Positions 25,914 through 34,504 of a stretch of 64,000 bases of DNA are shown here, piece after piece. Location of the stretch: the NCBI RefSeq assembly GCF_001705435.1, contig NZ_MDEN01000049.1, positions 29,377 to 93,376 of the forward strand, in the 5' to 3' direction. The notes under the pieces are model-generated. The model was not told the origin of the DNA. It saw only the letters and a program-made list of their open reading frames with translations, and made no database searches. Origin of the DNA: Pseudomonas graminis (GTDB lineage: Bacteria > Pseudomonadota > Gammaproteobacteria > Pseudomonadales > Pseudomonadaceae). The translations under genes and the position numbers were made by a program. Position 1 is the first letter of the stretch; the number at the start of each line of letters is the position of its first letter.

Positions 25914-26624
25914 GTGCTCGGCTCTGAAGTGGTAGTTCTCGTTGCTCCGGTTCTGAAGATGGAAGAGATATTTAGGTACTCCTCTTTTATTCCGGTGTTG
26001 CCAGAGTGTGAGTGGCAACGCAGTGTTTCGATAGTTGATGTGCGAAAGAAAGCGGAGTTCATCCTAGCTCGCGTGCTGTTACGCTTAGCTATAGGTCGTA
26101 TGTTGAAATGCGCCCCTGCGACAATACTTATCTCTTTCGAGTCTAATGGTCGTCCCTATCTAAAATGCGGTACCTTTGATTTTAGCATTTCCCATGCTGG
26201 AGGATATGTTTGTGTTGCCATCGCTGGTACCAGGAAAGTAGGGGTGGACATTGAGGCTTTGGATTTGATTACGGATGAGGAATTGCTGTCAGGATATCTA
26301 AGGGGCAAGCTCTTTTCGAGATATTGCCCTTTGCCGACTGCCTTAGGTTGCTCGAGTCTCATGTCGGTTCAGTCGTGGTGTATGCATGAAGCATACGCAA
26401 AGTGCGTAAATGAAGACATTCTTTCGTTGCTGACATCTCAGAATAATATTTCCAAATTCAACGATTCGGCTCTCAACTGGTCAAGCAACATTAGTCATTC
26501 TATTTTCTGCAAAATTGTCGGAAAAGGACAGATATCCCTGGCGGTTTGCGTTGATTCCCCACCCATAAGTATTAGGCTGCTAGAAGTCGATCTTCTCGAT
26601 AATGATTGGCTGAGCTGTATCTAG
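25914..26624 (+). CDS. Sfp-type 4'-phosphopantetheinyl transferase
   Basis: A 236-residue protein starting at GTG 25914. It transfers phosphopantetheine from CoA to the serine of a carrier protein. Motifs: RKKAEFILARVLLRLAIG (CoA-phosphate region), FDFSISHAGGYVCVAIAG, VGVDIEAL with the metal-binding Asp and Glu, and WCMHEAYAKC. In the last motif, normally (W/F)xxKEA, the Lys is His. The protein is otherwise full length. It is the last gene of the operon and probably activates the carrier protein at 22075. Confidence 0.8.
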   Translation: MLGSEVVVLVAPVLKMEEIFRYSSFIPVLPECEWQRSVSIVDVRKKAEFILARVLLRLAIGRMLKCAPATILISFESNGRPYLKCGTFDFSISHAGGYVCVAIAGTRKVGVDIEALDLITDEELLSGYLRGKLFSRYCPLPTALGCSSLMSVQSWCMHEAYAKCVNEDILSLLTSQNNISKFNDSALNWSSNISHSIFCKIVGKGQISLAVCVDSPPISIRLLEVDLLDNDWLSCI

Positions 26625-27200
26625 AACACTGGCGTAGGCGCAATCGCTGACCGAATGATCTGCTTGCCGCGCGGGACGCAGTGGCCAGTCAAGGTGAGTT
26701 ACACGGCCAAGGCCGCATCATTCGAGGTGTGGCGCAGTGCTTCTGGCAGGGCCTGAGCCTGAGCCTGAGCGTTATACGATGCGCCACGCTAACTCTCTAT
26801 GACCCGTAGCGCAGATGCCGCGCCAGCACTCTGCACGGTTGAACAGCTTCCCTCGAACGGTGGCTGCCGCGACTGTCTAGACGACCGGCAGTCTTTGGGA
26901 AAAACTATTTGCCGCCGTTGAGTCCGAATCGCCGCCGCCTTTTTGCGCTGTGTAGCGACCCAGCGAAGGGCCAATTCTTGCATCCCAGATGCCCATGCTC
27001 GTATCTTATCCACTGCCCAATTATTACCGACGATCCCAGCCCCTTCATTAAGGTAGCGCGACGGCCCTGCTCAGCCTTGCAGGCCGTTACAATACTCAAT
27101 TGCCCCAGTTGTTCGGCGGAGGCTCGAGGAAAACTTTGCGAATGACTGGTCACCGACGATCAGCTAACATCGGTGGCATCAAACGACCCTGGAGATCTAC
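26625..27200. other. gene-poor stretch after the biosynthetic operon
   Basis: About 575 bases with GC-rich, unlike-neighbour composition and a short direct repeat of GCCTGA (about 26,751-26,769). No gene or transposon end could be supported. It may be remnant DNA at a junction between acquired blocks. Confidence 0.4.
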
Positions 27201-27569
27201 ATGTCTCGTCTTGCCGAATTCCGCAAACTCGAACAACAGCTCGCAGCACAGATCGCCGAGCTAGAAACGCTGAAAAACGACAGCGGTTTGAAGAAAGAAA
27301 TCGAATTTGAAACCAAACTGCGCTACTTGCTTGGCGAGTATGGTTTTAGCCTGCGCGAGATCGTTGGCATCCTCGACCCCCAGGGTACATCCGGGCGCAA
27401 GGCTGCCCCAGTAGTTACTGAGAAAAAAACTCGCAAGGCCCGCGATTTAAAAGTTTACAAAAATCCTTTGACCGGCGAGGTCGTGGAAACAAAGGGCGGC
27501 AACCATAAGCTGCTCAAAGCCTGGAAGAGCCAGTTTGGAGATGAGGTTGAGACTTGGCTGGTTAAATGA
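27201..27569 (+). CDS. MvaT/MvaU-type H-NS-family silencer
   Basis: A 122-residue MvaT-family protein. The N-terminal coiled-coil (MSRLAEFRKLEQQLAAQIAELETLK) mediates oligomerisation. A linker with basic residues leads to the C-terminal DNA-binding part (KVYKNPLTGEVVETKGGNHKLLKAWKSQFG). This ending, with VVETKGGNHK and LKxWKxxFG, is diagnostic for MvaT proteins, which silence AT-rich foreign DNA in Pseudomonas. It is followed by a strong terminator. Carried on the island right after an AT-rich operon, it may silence that operon or damp the cost of the island. It is probably additional to the chromosomal mvaT and mvaU. Confidence 0.88.
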   Translation: MSRLAEFRKLEQQLAAQIAELETLKNDSGLKKEIEFETKLRYLLGEYGFSLREIVGILDPQGTSGRKAAPVVTEKKTRKARDLKVYKNPLTGEVVETKGGNHKLLKAWKSQFGDEVETWLVK

Positions 27570-27587
27570 CCGGTTGGATTTGAATCA

Positions 27588-27609
27588 GCCGTCGTAAGAC
27601 GGCTTTTTT
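27588..27609 (+). terminator. Rho-independent terminator of the MvaT-like gene
   Basis: A six-base-pair stem GCCGTC-GTAA-GACGGC followed by six T, 18 bases after the stop codon. Confidence 0.85.
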
Positions 27610-28150
27610 CGATCTCCAATCCCTTTATAAACCACCGACAGGGCCGATCGCAGATGACAGAGGCTCCAGATCGTTGATTCAGTTGTGCCTTACTATTTTT
27701 CCACCTCGTCGAAACCAAAAGGGCAGCTTTATTCATCTTTCGGGATCATCGTCCTCTCGGCTTTGTCCGACGCTCATTGGCCCAGAAGATCCAGAGTGAA
27801 CGCGTCGTCCGGCTTCTGCTCCCGCGTGGTTGGGAGGGGCAAGTTAGAATCCCGCCTCATCCGTTGTGGCTTGAGCTCTACGAGCGCCGGGCAACCGGGC
27901 CTACATCTGCGTATGGGTGGCCTGACTTTTGGGTGTATACATTAGAGCCTAATAGCTTACCCAAAACTTCTAGTTATCCACCAACAGCCTGAGAATCGTG
28001 TTGACAGCCGCCGACTCTTCCCCTTCTGGTTGTGTCACATGCCCCATGGGATCAACGACCAGCCGGACTGGCAAATGACTAACGCGGCATTCCGAGTATT
28101 ACTAGATTTCACCTTAATGCGGAGAGCTTGACTAGGCTCGCACCACGGCC
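27610..28150. other. 540-base stretch without a gene
   Basis: Short open frames only, none protein-like. No RNA gene or repeat recognised. Confidence 0.4.
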
Positions 28151-28339
28151 ATGTCTGCTCTGCGCCAGTGGGAAATCGTCGCCTTCAGCGCAGGTGCGCA
28201 ACCGAGGACGATAACAGCCTGCACCTATGGCAAGCGTATGGCCCAAGCGCACCACGAAGGTATCGGGCTGGAGATGCGGGACAAAGTCATGAACGCTCTG
28301 CTAGAAAACGGCTTTATCATCCCCGATGAACCTCAATGA
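28151..28339 (+). CDS. small hypothetical protein
   Basis: A 62-residue reading frame (MSALRQWEIVAFSAGAQPRTITACTYG..LEMRDKVMNALLENGFIIPDEPQ). The helical second half looks protein-like. It overlaps the next small gene by 14 bases, which mildly supports both as a pair. No ribosome site stands out. Confidence 0.35.
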   Translation: MSALRQWEIVAFSAGAQPRTITACTYGKRMAQAHHEGIGLEMRDKVMNALLENGFIIPDEPQ

Positions 28340-28559
28340 TGTTTATGTCCTGAGTGCGAGTGTCTGGATCTTTGAGGAAGTAATGCGCGACGCCATGCCA
28401 GACGAAGTTCCTCATCGCCAGCATGTCACGCGCACATTGAGCTTGAGCTTGGAAGCCAGCGGGGCAGGCTGGTTGCTGTCAAATCAAGATGCCCAATGTG
28501 TAGCACATCCATACAAGGGGAAGGTTATTCCGCTGCGCGGGATTGGTGGCGATCAATGA
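28326..28559 (+). CDS. small hypothetical protein
   Basis: A 77-residue frame (MNLNDVYVLSASVWIFEEVMRDAMP..ASGAGWLLSNQDAQCVAHPYKGKVIPLRGIGG). It overlaps the preceding small gene. No family recognised and coding status uncertain. Confidence 0.35.
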   Translation: MNLNDVYVLSASVWIFEEVMRDAMPDEVPHRQHVTRTLSLSLEASGAGWLLSNQDAQCVAHPYKGKVIPLRGIGGDQ

Positions 28560-28748
28560 AAAAAACACGTGCCTGCTATGCGGTCAATATTGCCACTGCA
28601 ACAGCAGTGCATCAGTATCCATACATTCCCATGCAGGCGCAGGCAACGAAGCATTTCGGCTCTTGCGCGGTGAGTAATTGTCGCGCCTCAAGAGTCGGCA
28701 GGTGCGAATAGTCGATTGATCCAGCGGTCATTGAAAGGAGTCTGATGT

Positions 28749-29234
28749 ATGAGCAGCGTTGAAGAGCGGTTGGCACAGTTGGAGCTTCGGGTCGCCCAAC
28801 TCGAAGGACATCGTCCGGTTCCAGATTCACCCTCGCACGACCCCGATTCGATTGCGCCATCCGGCCGCTTGGTTTCAGTCACCATAACGAACAAGCGATA
28901 CGATCCTGCCAACAGCGACCTGGGCACCTACGAAGACCACATTTGGTTTGATTGTGCCTATACCCTCGCGGCTGAGTCCGTACCGACCCGGGCAGTGAAA
29001 GGAACATTGGAATTTGCTGATTTGTTTGGAGAAGTCAGGTTTAGGCTTAATACGACGCTCAATGAATCGCTCATGCCGACAATCCCACTCAAACAGCCGG
29101 GGATAGGGTTCACTTACAACCAGTTTATCGCTGACCATCAATGGATGCTCGTCACCAAATTGGATGACATGATATGCAACTTTCGAGTTTCCGAAGCGCT
29201 GTATTCGAACGGAACCAGCAAAACCTTCACCTGA
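28749..29234 (+). CDS. hypothetical protein with N-terminal coiled coil
   Basis: A 161-residue protein. AAAGGAG lies 8 bases upstream of ATG 28749. The N-terminal 20 residues (SSVEERLAQLELRVAQLEGH) form a short coiled coil, followed by a Pro/Ser/Asp linker, then a strand-rich domain (RLVSVTITNKRYDPANSDLGTYEDHIWFDCAYT..) of about 120 residues. The fold resembles a beta-sandwich, but I cannot name a family. It is not clearly linked to neighbours. Confidence 0.6.
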   Translation: MSSVEERLAQLELRVAQLEGHRPVPDSPSHDPDSIAPSGRLVSVTITNKRYDPANSDLGTYEDHIWFDCAYTLAAESVPTRAVKGTLEFADLFGEVRFRLNTTLNESLMPTIPLKQPGIGFTYNQFIADHQWMLVTKLDDMICNFRVSEALYSNGTSKTFT

Positions 29235-29538
29235 GCCTCGCCTTGAGGTCATTCTTCAGCCGGCTGGCTTCGTGTTGAAGCGAGGCCGGCAGGCTGATCA
29301 CGCTTGGGTGGCCGTCTGCAAAGATGCAGAGTCTCTTCCGCAGCCCTGCATCTTATGATCAGACTGACATCACCTTCCATAGCTTCGAAAATGGGGCAAT
29401 TACTCCATGGACGCGAACGGACGGGGAGTGCGAAGCAAATTTCTGCGCCAGTTCCCTATTGGTGATTGGTAGATCTACCAATACTGGCTTTACCCCCACG
29501 ATCCGGCGATGGGGAAATCAAAGCCAGAGGAAAACACG
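29235..29538. other. 304-base intergenic stretch
   Basis: No gene supported. It presumably contains the promoter of the small-protein pair downstream. Confidence 0.35.
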
Positions 29539-29667
29539 ATGGGTACCAAAGCTGACGACGACAATCGCTCCAACCAACTGAATGACAACAACGACGCTTA
29601 CTGGCAATCACGCGGTTACGACGAACGTCCAGATGATTGGGAAGATCGGTCGGACGAGGAAAACTGA
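29539..29667 (+). CDS. 42-residue acidic small protein
   Basis: A very short gene with AGAGGAAAA just upstream of ATG 29539. The product is rich in Asp and Asn, with NRSNQLNDNNDAYWQSRGYD and ERPDDWED. The AYWQSRGYDERPDDWE core resembles a small protein I have seen in many Pseudomonas genomes. It has no membrane segment. It is followed one base later by another small gene, so they are probably co-transcribed. Function unknown. Confidence 0.6.
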   Translation: MGTKADDDNRSNQLNDNNDAYWQSRGYDERPDDWEDRSDEEN

Positions 29668-29668
29668 C

Positions 29669-29827
29669 ATGGCCAAAATATCGAACGCACCTCCGGATGC
29701 CCGCTCTGACCCAAAGAATCCCAATCGCAGCCGAAGCGCGCCTGGAACCAATGCCTTCTGGGACGGGGCGCAAGGTAACGGGGGCAAGCAACTCAATCCG
29801 AACCAGAGCGGCCGCAAGGGCTCCTGA
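29669..29827 (+). CDS. 52-residue disordered small protein
   Basis: Begins MAKISNAPPDARSDPKNPNR and ends NGGKQLNPNQSGRKGS. Low complexity, Asn/Gly/Pro/Ser rich, likely unstructured. It starts one base after the stop of the 42-residue gene. The shared QLN motif suggests the two may be related or interact. A terminator follows at 29845. Confidence 0.55.
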   Translation: MAKISNAPPDARSDPKNPNRSRSAPGTNAFWDGAQGNGGKQLNPNQSGRKGS

Positions 29828-29844
29828 CTGAGTTAATCAGAGAG

Positions 29845-29872
29845 CGAGGCTGTCGAGTTGCGGCCTCGTTTT
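29845..29872 (+). terminator. terminator after the small-protein pair
   Basis: Stem CGAGGC..GCCTCG (29845-29850 with 29863-29868) followed by four T. It sits at the convergent junction with the minus-strand gene ending at 29872. Confidence 0.6.
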
Positions 29873-31080
29873 CAAGAAGAACTCATAGGTTTTCCAAGAG
29901 CCTCACGTGCAAAACGATACTCGTGTCGGTAGGCATCCATAATCCCTGTGATGCAGTGTGCCTCGACTCCCATTTTGGTTAGTGAATGCAGTAATTCGGA
30001 GAGCGTTTCTCCGATGCGAAGAATCGCCGCTTGCATCCAAGCGTCGCGGTCTTGGCCCTCCGGAAACTCGTTAGACAGTAGTGCCTGCTCCGCAGTCACC
30101 GTATGCGCCAGGCTGACGAACGTCTTGAACTTGGGCCGTCCCTTTCTGCGCTGCTCCCAATTTCTTAATGATCTTGTGCGCGACCCAGGCTCCTTTCCGT
30201 CTGGATCGTGTCGATCCCACAGGCTACCCAAGAATGTAATTGCTCGCTGGTGACCCTTCCATCCTGCCCGTTTCGCTAATTGCTCAAGCGCCCGAGTCGT
30301 TGGGTTGCTCCATTCTCCAGTGGCTGGATCAATGGACGGCAGCACATCGTCGAAAGGAATGATTTCTTGCATATTGTCCCGCTCAATCATCCCCCAGATA
30401 TCAACGACCAGGTCGGCCACCAACCACGCCAGTATGCGCATCAATACGGCTAGCCTATCCGCAACGAACACATGCAGGATGATCTGGTCATCTTCTGGCA
30501 TCTCTTCTGCCCAGGAAGATCTGAGCCTGTCTCGCAGAGTGGCGCGTACAGTTGAACAACCGAATCGGTCTACCAGTGGCGAATCTGCGTACGTTCCAAG
30601 CTTAACTACACGGTCTTTATCGGAGTGCAGGTCAACGGCGTTGAGGGTGGCTGCGTCCCGAACGAAAGCTATCCAGAAATCTCGCGCTGTTTGGTGGATG
30701 AAGAGCGGGCTCGCGAAAAGTGAGCTCCAGGCCTCGCCCGTAACCCAGACATAACCGTTGGCTTTCTGATCGATGAAAGCTTGAAGTATTGTCTGGTGTG
30801 GAGCCTCTTTTAGCAGCCGTAATAGCGTTCCACGGCTTGGAACTTGATGGGGCGCTTTCAACATCTTCAAAAATGTCTTGTCCACTGGGAGGTATGGCTT
30901 GTGAGTTCGTGCGGCGCGCGCAACCTCCTGTAGGGAGGTATGGAGAAGCTTAAACACGGCTTCGACGGGAACCAACAGCGCATTGTTGTTCACCTTCCTG
31001 AATACCCTCTGATCACCATCCAGCGCTTCGATGTAGTCGCATAGGGTTTCGACAGTTACCGCCTTTTCGGGGCTTTCCAT
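29872..31080 (-). CDS. hypothetical protein, partner of the nuclease-like gene
   Basis: A 402-residue soluble, mostly helical protein (MESPEKAVTVETLCDYIEALDGDQRVFRKVNNNALLVPVEA..). It has no recognised enzymatic motif. The gene starts 7 bases after the end of the gene at 31088-33217 on the same strand, so the two form an operon. By context it may be the effector or accessory subunit of the same locus. The C-terminal region is helical with GRPKFKTFVSLAHTVTAEQALL. Confidence 0.55.
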   Translation of the reverse strand: MESPEKAVTVETLCDYIEALDGDQRVFRKVNNNALLVPVEAVFKLLHTSLQEVARAARTHKPYLPVDKTFLKMLKAPHQVPSRGTLLRLLKEAPHQTILQAFIDQKANGYVWVTGEAWSSLFASPLFIHQTARDFWIAFVRDAATLNAVDLHSDKDRVVKLGTYADSPLVDRFGCSTVRATLRDRLRSSWAEEMPEDDQIILHVFVADRLAVLMRILAWLVADLVVDIWGMIERDNMQEIIPFDDVLPSIDPATGEWSNPTTRALEQLAKRAGWKGHQRAITFLGSLWDRHDPDGKEPGSRTRSLRNWEQRRKGRPKFKTFVSLAHTVTAEQALLSNEFPEGQDRDAWMQAAILRIGETLSELLHSLTKMGVEAHCITGIMDAYRHEYRFAREALGKPMSSS

Positions 31081-31087
31081 AGCGGGC

Positions 31088-33217
31088 TTACCTTGCGGTG
31101 CGTTTGGTAAGGTCTATCCCGATCACCTGGACATCTTCGATGCTCGGGTACGACGCTGCCAAGTGTTCCCAGCGCTGTTGGAGCTTCGCGACGAGTTCGT
31201 TGAAGCTCCGAGCCAGAGTGCCGTCGCTCATCCGCCAGCTTTTTCCAGGTTTGATGCCATGGAAGACCAGCAGAAAAATACCGTAGTGAGATCTCGTGTC
31301 GCGCATGTAATCACCGCAAAGCTGATTTTCCAAGCGCTCCTCTAGACTGGGGCCTGTCCATTTATCTGCCAGCTTCAACTCAGTAGGTACTTGCCCATCA
31401 AAAACTGCTCCGTGGAAGCGCAAGTCTGCACGCTTGGCATCTGCGAACTCTTCTTCCTGAGGAATCGAGTACCGGCTTTTCGCTCGATCTCTACACCAAC
31501 CACCTATGAACTTGCGGATCTCGGTTTCTTGGCTCCTCGGCTTCAAGATAGAAGAAATACTCGAATCTCCGTCTTCCAGGTCATGTTTCAAATCCTTCAA
31601 TTGCGATACCGCAAGCTCCCAGAGATCTCGATGAGTTCTGGGCGTGCGTTCCTGACGATCATTGAAGTCTCTTACGTCCTGCGGTGACCACGGAGGCATA
31701 TCTGCATCAAGGGTGGCTTTCTCTTTCGCATGTGAGGCCAGCCATGGACGAGACTTCGGGTTGGGATGGGAAACAGATATTTCCATGAGGGCCAGAAATG
31801 CCTCTTTTCCAGGAATCTCCCTAATCAATGCGAGAAGAGAGTTGCGGGCGTCTTGGGCATCGTCTCTGAGCTCCGGTGAGTACACTCCGGTATTTGCCCG
31901 GTCAATGTCGTCTTGCTCATGAATGTAGGTGTTCATAAGCAAGTACAAGGCCTTCAGGTGTTCGACTGTCCGGAATGCTCCGCGTCCTGAACGACGTTGT
32001 CGGCGGCTTCCCATTAGTGCAGTGATGAACAGCATTGCGAAGCGAGAACTGTCCCCGTCATTTGTGGAACTTAATTTCTTTGATAGGGCAGGAATAGCTT
32101 TCTGAGGGGCTACACCTGCCCACATAGCAAACCACACCGACGCGACTTCGGGATTCTTGGCCGAGGGGGCTTTTCTCGACCCCAGTGCTGCCAGAGTGGA
32201 GTCATCGAGCGCTGATCCTTGCAGGATGGTGGCGACTTGGCGAAGTCGGGCGACGTTCTTGGATGAGGATTTTAACCGCTTGATCAGGTGAGGTGAGATC
32301 CCGTCCCAGATCCACTGCCCGCTCCAGCTGATGTCGTACAGAACGTAATGACTATTTTCTGCAAGGGGCTTACTGGCCAGCTCGAAATCTATTTCTCCCA
32401 ATAAGATACCGATTACCGGGTCTGGGTGCGCGCTGTAAATGCTCGGCAGCCAGCCCGGAAATCCATTGAGTTCATGCAATGCATATCGAGTCGCAAGCGC
32501 AGCACTCGTAGGGGATAAATCGTTTAGCCAATCAGGATTCGATCTGGCTTCAAATGATAGGCCTACCAAGCCGAGAATCACTGCGTACAGTGTTGAATTG
32601 GCCGCAGCACCTTCCGAGCGTAGCTGGGGTGTGTACTGCCTCCAATGCTTTACGGCGCCATCTCGAAATGCTGATGCGACCGGTTCACCAAACTCAGGGC
32701 CGAGGTCTTCCCAGTTGCGCTCATTCCAGTTGCCAGAGTGATTAGACACGTCCTGAAGCCTCTGGAGCAGGTAGAGCTGCTGGTTGGTGAGCTGCCCCGG
32801 TTCGGGCGGTGAACGCAGCAAGTCGACGTCTTTCTGCAGGCCTTCTGACCATTGTCGCTTGCGACCCTCGCGAACCATTTTATGGCGAGCAGACTTGAGC
32901 GCCCACTTTGCCTGCTGGGCTTTCCACTCGGGATCGTCTGGAGGAGGGTTGAGTAAAAAACCTAACATGATTGCCAACTCTGCTTGCTCTGAGCAGGCCT
33001 TGGTCATCTGCTCCAACATATGGGCGGGGGATTCGCTACCCCGATATAGGTTGAAGGCAAGACTGAGAGCGACCTTCTTGTTGTCGAGCGACTCTTTGGA
33101 GAAGATCCATTCACAGGCCACTCCAAAATCGGCTTCAGAGAAAAACCAAAGGTGACCTGAAACGTCGACTTGGTGTTGCAGCGTCAGCCCCTGTTTCAAG
33201 TATCCCTTGGAGCACAT
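31088..33217 (-). CDS. large protein with C-terminal PD-(D/E)XK-like region; probably truncated at its N-terminus
   Basis: About 709 residues from ATG 33217. The frame stays open further up to 33550, but that part is rich in His, Arg and Trp and does not look coding. Most of the protein is helical, repeat-like. The C-terminus reads FDGQVPTELKLADKWTG followed by LEERLENQLCGDYMRD and GIFLLVFHGIK. The ELK and QL..YxRD elements resemble a restriction-endonuclease-like core known from the ends of very large NTPase-containing Pseudomonas proteins. The N-terminal NTPase is absent here, so I infer a 5'-truncated remnant or a separate short form. Role uncertain; defence is a possibility. Confidence 0.5.
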   Translation of the reverse strand: MCSKGYLKQGLTLQHQVDVSGHLWFFSEADFGVACEWIFSKESLDNKKVALSLAFNLYRGSESPAHMLEQMTKACSEQAELAIMLGFLLNPPPDDPEWKAQQAKWALKSARHKMVREGRKRQWSEGLQKDVDLLRSPPEPGQLTNQQLYLLQRLQDVSNHSGNWNERNWEDLGPEFGEPVASAFRDGAVKHWRQYTPQLRSEGAAANSTLYAVILGLVGLSFEARSNPDWLNDLSPTSAALATRYALHELNGFPGWLPSIYSAHPDPVIGILLGEIDFELASKPLAENSHYVLYDISWSGQWIWDGISPHLIKRLKSSSKNVARLRQVATILQGSALDDSTLAALGSRKAPSAKNPEVASVWFAMWAGVAPQKAIPALSKKLSSTNDGDSSRFAMLFITALMGSRRQRRSGRGAFRTVEHLKALYLLMNTYIHEQDDIDRANTGVYSPELRDDAQDARNSLLALIREIPGKEAFLALMEISVSHPNPKSRPWLASHAKEKATLDADMPPWSPQDVRDFNDRQERTPRTHRDLWELAVSQLKDLKHDLEDGDSSISSILKPRSQETEIRKFIGGWCRDRAKSRYSIPQEEEFADAKRADLRFHGAVFDGQVPTELKLADKWTGPSLEERLENQLCGDYMRDTRSHYGIFLLVFHGIKPGKSWRMSDGTLARSFNELVAKLQQRWEHLAASYPSIEDVQVIGIDLTKRTAR

Positions 33218-33668
33218 GTAATCGCGGCTACGCTCAACACCGTATGGGCAACGGGACGAATGCGGGTTGAAGCGCCGTACTTTTCTGCGCTTGTAGGCGC
33301 GACGATGATAGCCATTGGAGTCATGACCCTGATACTCATGATCATCTCGTTGTTCCGTGCTTACGATGCCCATCATTTCTTCGTGCGGACTCGACCAGAG
33401 CCATTGCAAGCAAAGGTACATAGCGTGGTGGAGTCTCTGGTTCCTGCACCAGATAACCACGTGACCGCTACCGAGGTTTCCGGTTGAAAACTTATTAATC
33501 GCAGTCATCCCTGTGCGACCTGACAGCCTTGTACCATGCTGACGTTTCACGCTAGATGCGGGGTGCCAAAGAGGTGGCGATGATCGAACGCAGTGCCGTA
33601 TTCATCATTGCCCACCGTCGTCCTACCAGTTAGGTTCTACGCCCTCTGACCACAACTATCATGATCGC
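33218..33668. other. stretch with no supported gene
   Basis: About 450 bases. Both strands stay open for over 300 bases in places, but neither translation looks like a protein. It may be the decayed 5' part of the large minus-strand gene. Confidence 0.35.
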
Positions 33669-34184
33669 ATGTCAATAAAAGCAGGCTCTCTCAACGCTCT
33701 CATCACATCGTGGACACCAGGCACCCCGATTCCACGTCTAGAAACTATTCCTTTCGCGGATTATGAGGACTTCAGGGAGCAGCTTCCCGAGGGGCTTGAG
33801 GTGACGGATGTTGAGCTGATCTGGTGGACGGCTGCTGCAGGCAATAGCGCGGCTGAGCTCCAGCGGGTTATCAGCGGCGTGATCGCGCGCCAGAATGATT
33901 GGGGAGACTTTCGCTACCACCCAATTTCCGACAACAACGGAGCTGGTCGTTACCCTCAAGCACTTCTGCTGCTCGTGCTTGACCTCCTTCCGCCTGGTAT
34001 TGCTTCAGCTGTCGATGAAGATGAAACGTACTCCAACGGAGAACCCTTGGGTGTGGCCGGCAGTATCGTTATACAAGTCGGCATCTGGCACCAGATTACA
34101 TTCGAGCTACTGAAAATGTGTCCGAGGGAACACTTGCCGGAGCATTTGCTAGAGCACGTATTGGGAGTAGATCTAGGGCTGTGA
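33669..34184 (+). CDS. hypothetical protein
   Basis: A 171-residue soluble protein (MSIKAGSLNALITSWTPGTPIPRLETIPFADYEDFREQLPEG..). It contains a possible hydrophobic core strand (QALLLLVLDLLPPGIASAV) and an acidic ending. No family recognised. It stands alone between the minus-strand pair and the mobility operon. Confidence 0.5.
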   Translation: MSIKAGSLNALITSWTPGTPIPRLETIPFADYEDFREQLPEGLEVTDVELIWWTAAAGNSAAELQRVISGVIARQNDWGDFRYHPISDNNGAGRYPQALLLLVLDLLPPGIASAVDEDETYSNGEPLGVAGSIVIQVGIWHQITFELLKMCPREHLPEHLLEHVLGVDLGL

Positions 34185-34504
34185 GGGGGTTAGCCTAATC
34201 ATCTGGGCGCTGATGATGTTGCCATCCTCGACATCTACCTCGGGGCCGGTCAGCTTGGGCGATTGTTTAACTTTGGGGCTAACCATTGGAAAGCATCACC
34301 TGCAGCAGGGAAAACAGTCTCTCGCTTTCAGCCCTGGGCTAGGCGTGAGGGCTTGAGAGATAGACGCCATGATATGGCTGCAGATGATGGCATCTCCAAA
34401 CATCGTGCACGGCTTACTAGGGCGCTTTTCGAGCCGGGCGGCCTAAACCGCTTCGTCGCGGAACTGCCACAAATGCCGCGCCTTCTACCCCGCGGCAGTA
34501 GGCG
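34185..34504. other. 320-base stretch downstream of the recombinase operon
   Basis: No gene, RNA or repeat recognised. It marks the end of the mobility operon and the start of cargo DNA. Confidence 0.35.

Noticed and set aside
19738..26624. Operon as a siderophore NRPS cluster
   Set aside because: No condensation, adenylation or siderophore receptor domain is present.
26751..26769. GCCTGA tandem repeat as a CRISPR or tandem array
   Set aside because: Only about three units of six bases, with no spacers.
33170..33487. Plus-strand frame with a membrane-like segment
   Set aside because: It is antisense to the 5' end of the large minus-strand gene, has no ribosome site, and the hydrophobic run may be chance.
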